NCBI RefSeq assembly: GCF_006980705.1
Contig: NZ_SBHO01000001.1
Span: 558,001 to 622,000 of the forward strand
DNA length: 64,000 nt
DNA from: Tepidiphilus olei
Lineage (GTDB): Bacteria; Pseudomonadota; Gammaproteobacteria; Burkholderiales; Rhodocyclaceae
Direction of reading: 5' to 3'
Made by a program: the position numbers and the translations under genes. Below are positions 62,516-64,000 of this stretch, piece by piece (the stretch's first letter is position 1; every line of letters starts with the position of its first letter). The notes under the pieces were generated by a model. The model saw nothing but the letters and a program-made list of their open reading frames with translations, did no database searches and was not told where the DNA came from.

Positions 62516-64000
62516 CGGAAAAGACGGGTTTGGTACGGGCCCTGATCCAGAAAGGCTGGATCGACGAGAAAACGGTCGAACAGGCTCAAGCCAAAGCGGA
62601 TGATGGACCCAACGCCCTGCTGCTCGCCCTCATCAAGTCGGATGCACTCGACGAGCGCAAGGTCGCCCAGTTCGCGGCCGAGACGTTTGGTTTGCCCGTA
62701 TTGGACATCGAGGCCGTCAATCCCGACGTCTTGCCACGCAAACTGATCGATCCGCAGATCGCCAGTCGCTACCAGATCGTCGCCTTGTCGCAGCGCAAAG
62801 GGAAAACGGTGATCGCCGTGGCCGATCCCACCCAGGTGCGTGTCTACGACGAAATCCGATTTCAGACCGGCATGTCGATCGAGCTCGTCGTTGCCCCGGC
62901 CCAATCCCTCGCCCGTTTTTGCGAAAAATTCTACGAATCGACCACCAATGCGCTTTCTGCCCTCATTCAAACCGACGAGCTGTATGAGGAGGTCTCCCTC
63001 AGCACGGAGAGTACGGCCACGGAGGAATCCGAAGTCGACGTCGAAGACGCCCCGGTGGTACGCTTCATACAGAAGATCCTGATCGACGCGATCAATGAAG
63101 GCGCCTCCGACATCCACTTCGAGCCCTACGAGAAATTCTTCCGCGTCCGGGTGCGCCAAGACGGCGTGTTGCGCGAGATCGCTCGCCCGCCGCTGGCGCT
63201 CAAAGAAAAGATTTCCGCCCGCCTCAAGATCATTTCCCGGCTCGACATCTCGGAAAAACGCATTCCCCAAGATGGACGTACCAAGCTCACCCTCAGCAAG
63301 AACAAATCGATCGATTTCCGCGTCTCCACCCTACCCACTCTGTGGGGTGAGAAGATCGTGCTGCGCATCCTCGATGCGAGCCAGGCGATGCTCGGCATCG
63401 ACGCCCTCGGTTACGAGCCAGAGCAAAAAGCAGCACTTTTAGAGGCGATCGAGCGCCCCTACGGCATGATTCTCGTCACGGGCCCCACCGGCTCGGGCAA
63501 GACCGTCTCGCTCTATACCTGCCTCAATCTGCTCAACAAACCGGAAGTCAACATCTCCACTGCCGAGGACCCGGTAGAGATCAACCTGCCCGGAATCAAT
63601 CAGGTCAACATCAATGACAAGGTGGGCTTGACCTTCGCCTCGGCCTTGCGCGCCTTCCTGCGCCAGGATCCGGACATCATCATGGTGGGTGAGATCCGGG
63701 ATCTGGAAACCGCCGACATCGGCGTCAAGGCAGCCCAGACCGGCCACTTGCTCCTCTCCACCCTGCACACCAACGACGCGCCCAGCACCGTAGAGCGGCT
63801 GCGCAACATCGGGATCGCCCCGTTCAACATCGCTTCCTCGGTGATCCTCATCACCGCCCAGCGACTGGTACGGCGTCTTTGTACCTGCAAGCAACCGATC
63901 GACGTGCCGCTCGAGGCCCTCATCTCGGCCGGTTTCACTGAAGACGAACTCGATGGCGACTGGCAACCCTACGGTCCGGTCGGCTGCGAGAAGTGCCGCG
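62512..64000 (+). CDS. pilB: Type IV pilus assembly ATPase PilB (3' end cut by window)
   Basis: At least 496 residues of a GspE/PilB secretion ATPase. Translation from the ATG at 62512 (GAGGAAGG upstream) shows an N-terminal N1/N2 (MshEN) domain, then the motor with Walker A GPTGSGKT at 324-331, an aspartate box (STAEDPVEI), Walker B (MVGEIRDLETADI) and His box (STLHTNDA). A zinc CXXC pair begins near the window end (CTCK, CEKC). It powers pilus extension. The overlap of 4 bp with the CorC-type gene is notable; pilC and pilD, which usually follow, would lie beyond the edge. Confidence 0.95.
   Translation, partial: MTEKTGLVRALIQKGWIDEKTVEQAQAKADDGPNALLLALIKSDALDERKVAQFAAETFGLPVLDIEAVNPDVLPRKLIDPQIASRYQIVALSQRKGKTVIAVADPTQVRVYDEIRFQTGMSIELVVAPAQSLARFCEKFYESTTNALSALIQTDELYEEVSLSTESTATEESEVDVEDAPVVRFIQKILIDAINEGASDIHFEPYEKFFRVRVRQDGVLREIARPPLALKEKISARLKIISRLDISEKRIPQDGRTKLTLSKNKSIDFRVSTLPTLWGEKIVLRILDASQAMLGIDALGYEPEQKAALLEAIERPYGMILVTGPTGSGKTVSLYTCLNLLNKPEVNISTAEDPVEINLPGINQVNINDKVGLTFASALRAFLRQDPDIIMVGEIRDLETADIGVKAAQTGHLLLSTLHTNDAPSTVERLRNIGIAPFNIASSVILITAQRLVRRLCTCKQPIDVPLEALISAGFTEDELDGDWQPYGPVGCEKCR

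Noticed and set aside
1-64000. CRISPR arrays, rRNA or tRNA genes, IS elements, prophage genes
   Set aside because: No spaced direct repeats, cloverleaf sequences, transposases or integrases were recognised by eye. Small tRNAs could still be missed without a scan.

Overview
The window reads as a chromosomal segment of a GC-rich Gram-negative heterotroph, most likely a betaproteobacterium (Rhodocyclales or Hydrogenophilales type). The basis is the lptD-surA-pdxA-ksgA operon facing amgK-murU, a PilB-type pilus ATPase, UbiH/CcsA-type respiratory genes and several acyl-CoA catabolic blocks. Genus cannot be fixed from sequence alone. Gene density is high, many genes overlap by 1-11 bp, and no rRNA, tRNA, CRISPR array, insertion sequence or prophage gene was recognised.

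Layout. 1-8.2 kb: the 3'-truncated mrp/apbC gene, a diverged HpnD/HpnE-like pair, an EamA transporter, a lone YbbA-type ATPase head-to-head with a TesA-type esterase, and the selenium pair selD / selU (mnmH), also head-to-head. 8.2-29.4 kb: a block of 17 genes all on the minus strand. It holds a thiolase-like protein with a DUF35 partner, a Liv-type ABC importer (K, H, M, G, F), an NDP-forming acyl-CoA synthetase, a hydratase-2-type MaoC protein, an enoyl-CoA hydratase/isomerase, an SDR, a TAXI-TRAP importer, two adjacent acyl-CoA dehydrogenases, a hotdog thioesterase and two AMP-forming acyl-CoA ligases. Together they can import an organic acid, activate it to a CoA thioester and beta-oxidise it. 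The substrate is not identifiable and the block contains no regulator. Its TRAP/TAXI core (about 13.9-18.0 kb) is visibly AT-richer than the rest, suggesting separate acquisition.

29.5-41 kb is core: rmuC, a DUF2892 protein, ksgA-pdxA-surA-lptD (minus) and divergent amgK-murU-pepP-ubiH (plus). 41-47.5 kb is a compact catabolic operon (citramalyl-CoA lyase, MmgE/PrpD, family III CoA-transferase, acyl-CoA dehydrogenase, MaoC hydratase) divergent from a LysR regulator. Its gene content matches known itaconate-degradation clusters, so itaconate + CoA to citramalyl-CoA to pyruvate + acetyl-CoA is the inferred route.

47.5-64 kb is again housekeeping: a diguanylate cyclase, maeB, a quinone oxidoreductase, dnaE, DUF192, trxC, gloA, a MoCF-domain protein, an EI24-type membrane protein, ffh, a CcsA-like protein, a CorC-type protein and the start of pilB (cut by the window end).

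The points most worth attention are the HpnD/HpnE pair whose active-site acids are lost while both frames stay open; the large regulator-free acyl-CoA/transport block with a thiolase lacking its nucleophilic cysteine; a 23-bp palindrome upstream of livH; poly-G tracts at two translation starts in the AT-rich insert; and SurA/LptD with unusual architectures. No wholly new defence or mobile system was seen.
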